Shown: in pieces, positions 62,908 to 64,000 of the stretch
How positions within the stretch are numbered: the stretch's first letter is position 1
Layout: every line of letters begins with the position of its first letter
IMG/VR virus record: IMGVR_UViG_3300024239_000011
Location: 144,303-208,302 of that record
Reading direction: 5' to 3' (one strand)
Source: a virus
Length of the DNA stretch: 64,000 bases
The notes under the pieces: generated by a model
Seen by the model: the letters and a program-made list of their open reading frames with translations, nothing else
Database searches by the model: none
Told to the model about the DNA's origin: nothing
Program-made: the position numbers and the translations under genes

Positions 62908-64000
62908 TTAAATACCTGCCATCTTAATACCAGCGAGCATCTTGAACTGATCGAGTTCGGCATCAAATGTTGCCGTATCGGTCTTTTCGTTCAGCGAAGC
63001 TTCGGTAAGACGGTTGTTTCGGTTTCCAGTGACCGCAACAGGTTTGCGCTGCGGAATGCTGTTGTTTTCGACAAGTTTCTTGCGACCATCCTTACGCGGA
63101 CCAGCGGTCTCACCCAGTACAGACGGCAAGTATTTGTGGAACGCATCCTTCAGATTATCAGTACGAACATCTGCAAGGAGTTCTTCCATAATGACGCGCT
63201 TATCACGCGCCAGCGGCTTCAGGCATTCATTGAGTACCTTGGTACGCAATGCATTGTCTTCTGCCTTCTTGATGCGAGACTTAGCTTCCGTAAGAACCAT
63301 TTGCTGCTTCTTGACGGCACTAATAGCCTCTGCAAGTTTCTGTTCCACCCCAGCCTTCTCGTGCTGAAGCTTCTTAATTTCGGTACCTTCTGCAAGGTAC
63401 GACGCCATGTATTCAGCGGCGAAAGCCTCGAAAATACGACGACCGAAATTGTTCTCGCGAGCAGCCTTCAAGTCGTCACGGAACTGGGACATTTCTGCCT
63501 TCAGGGTGGACTCGATAGTTTGTTCAACGAGGGTGGCCGCACGCTTGATGAACGCGCTACGGGACTCTTCCAGCTTCTTCTTACCTTCAGCAACCAATTT
63601 GACACGGGATTCCACGAGTTGCTTTTTGTCCTCGTTGAATTCCTTCATTTCATTGGTCAACTGCTTCAATACGAAGCTTTCTAGTGCCTTGGTACGTTCT
63701 TTAAGCTGCTTGTTGTAGCCAATCTTGGCTTCGCGAAGCTGCTTCTCCATCTTGACGCGCTGTTCTTGCAGAAGACGACGATCCTGAGTGAATTCATCCA
63801 TTTCTTCTTTAAGCTGCTTCAGGACAAAGCCCTGTAGCACAGCGGTATGCTCAGACACTTTCTTCTTGTAGAGTGCCTTGGCTTCGGCAACAGCCTTAGC
63901 CAACTTGACACGCTGAGCATCGACAGCCTTGCGGTCATCGGTAAACTCAGCCATTTCCTCAGAAAGCTGCTTCAAGACGAAGGAGTTGAGCAGATCAACC
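62908..64000 (-). CDS. prohead core scaffolding protein (gp22-like), partial
   Basis: Open to the right edge; at least 363 residues are visible. A unit of about 47 residues repeats at least three times: FVLKQLSEEMAEF..RVKL..YKK, FVLKQLKEEMDEF..RVKM..YNK, FVLKQLTNEMKEF..RVKL, each predicted coiled coil, then a helical centre and a C-terminus DAELDQFKMLAGI like the conserved end of T4-type gp22 (LxKxLAGI). Located 16 bp upstream of the capsid gene, the gp22-gp23 order of T4. Confidence 0.85.
   Translation of the reverse strand, partial: VDLLNSFVLKQLSEEMAEFTDDRKAVDAQRVKLAKAVAEAKALYKKKVSEHTAVLQGFVLKQLKEEMDEFTQDRRLLQEQRVKMEKQLREAKIGYNKQLKERTKALESFVLKQLTNEMKEFNEDKKQLVESRVKLVAEGKKKLEESRSAFIKRAATLVEQTIESTLKAEMSQFRDDLKAARENNFGRRIFEAFAAEYMASYLAEGTEIKKLQHEKAGVEQKLAEAISAVKKQQMVLTEAKSRIKKAEDNALRTKVLNECLKPLARDKRVIMEELLADVRTDNLKDAFHKYLPSVLGETAGPRKDGRKKLVENNSIPQRKPVAVTGNRNNRLTEASLNEKTDTATFDAELDQFKMLAGIKMAGI

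Noticed and set aside
62169-63718. Long plus-strand frames opposite the capsid and scaffold genes
   Set aside because: They are antisense shadows of two recognised genes, with no ribosome binding sites and no protein-family features.

Overview
The window reads as a stretch of a large tailed-phage (myovirus) genome of the T4-like lineage. The evidence is a gp23-type major capsid protein next to a gp22-type scaffold, gp13/gp14/gp15-like neck and tail-terminator proteins, a contractile tail sheath, a gp1-like dNMP kinase, many free-standing homing endonucleases, and repeated xxTAAATA boxes just upstream of genes that match the T4 late-promoter core (TATAAATA). There are no rRNA, ribosomal-protein or chromosomal housekeeping operons. 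A host in the Alphaproteobacteria is suggested by a phage copy of alpha-type SspB and by an intracellular polyhydroxybutyrate depolymerase; this is inference.

Layout. 0-9.4 kb: small accessory genes on both strands, a Gp37/Gp68-family protein, a LAGLIDADG-type gene abutting a tRNA-Pro, a sirtuin, a nucleotidyltransferase, S-adenosylmethionine decarboxylase and a membrane-anchored FliG C-terminal domain. 9.5-18.5 kb: a dense array of about 28 tRNA genes on the minus strand (Pro, Leu, Ser, Gln, His, Tyr only), a tmRNA-like gene, a compact HisRS-like protein with a frame break, RNase H and small proteins. The array has odd RNAs: two circularly permuted tRNA-like genes, serine tRNAs with 8+4 bp acceptor/T helices, Leu-anticodon tRNAs without a long variable arm, and tRNA-like pieces without an anticodon arm. 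18.6-19.2 kb: a promoter-to-terminator structured non-coding RNA candidate. 19.2-29.8 kb: small genes, a polytopic membrane protein, a histone-H1-like protein, full-length AspRS, an AAA+ ATPase, a GNAT protein and tRNA-Val. 30-47.5 kb: homing endonucleases interleaved with the tail sheath, PHB depolymerase, dNMP kinase, neck genes, a mini-MscS domain and proteins sharing an MRLxEI-like N-terminus. 47.5-48.9 kb: a TnpB-only mobile element with terminal inverted repeats and an 8-bp target duplication. 48.9-59.7 kb: HAD nucleotidase, CCA-adding enzyme, SspB, ParB-like protein and an ornithine-decarboxylase-type enzyme. 59.7-64 kb: a second large endonuclease, the major capsid protein and the scaffold, which runs off the right edge.

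How the parts fit. The phage carries a translation-support set (tRNAs, CCA-adding enzyme, AspRS, HisRS-like protein, tmRNA-like RNA, SspB) and host-takeover metabolism (polyamine synthesis, PHB mobilisation, dNMP kinase, NAD-dependent deacylase). The structural genes are expressed from T4-type late promoters, while several accessory genes have good -35/-10 promoters with 17-bp spacing. All functional calls come from reading the translated sequence and recalling families; no database search was run.
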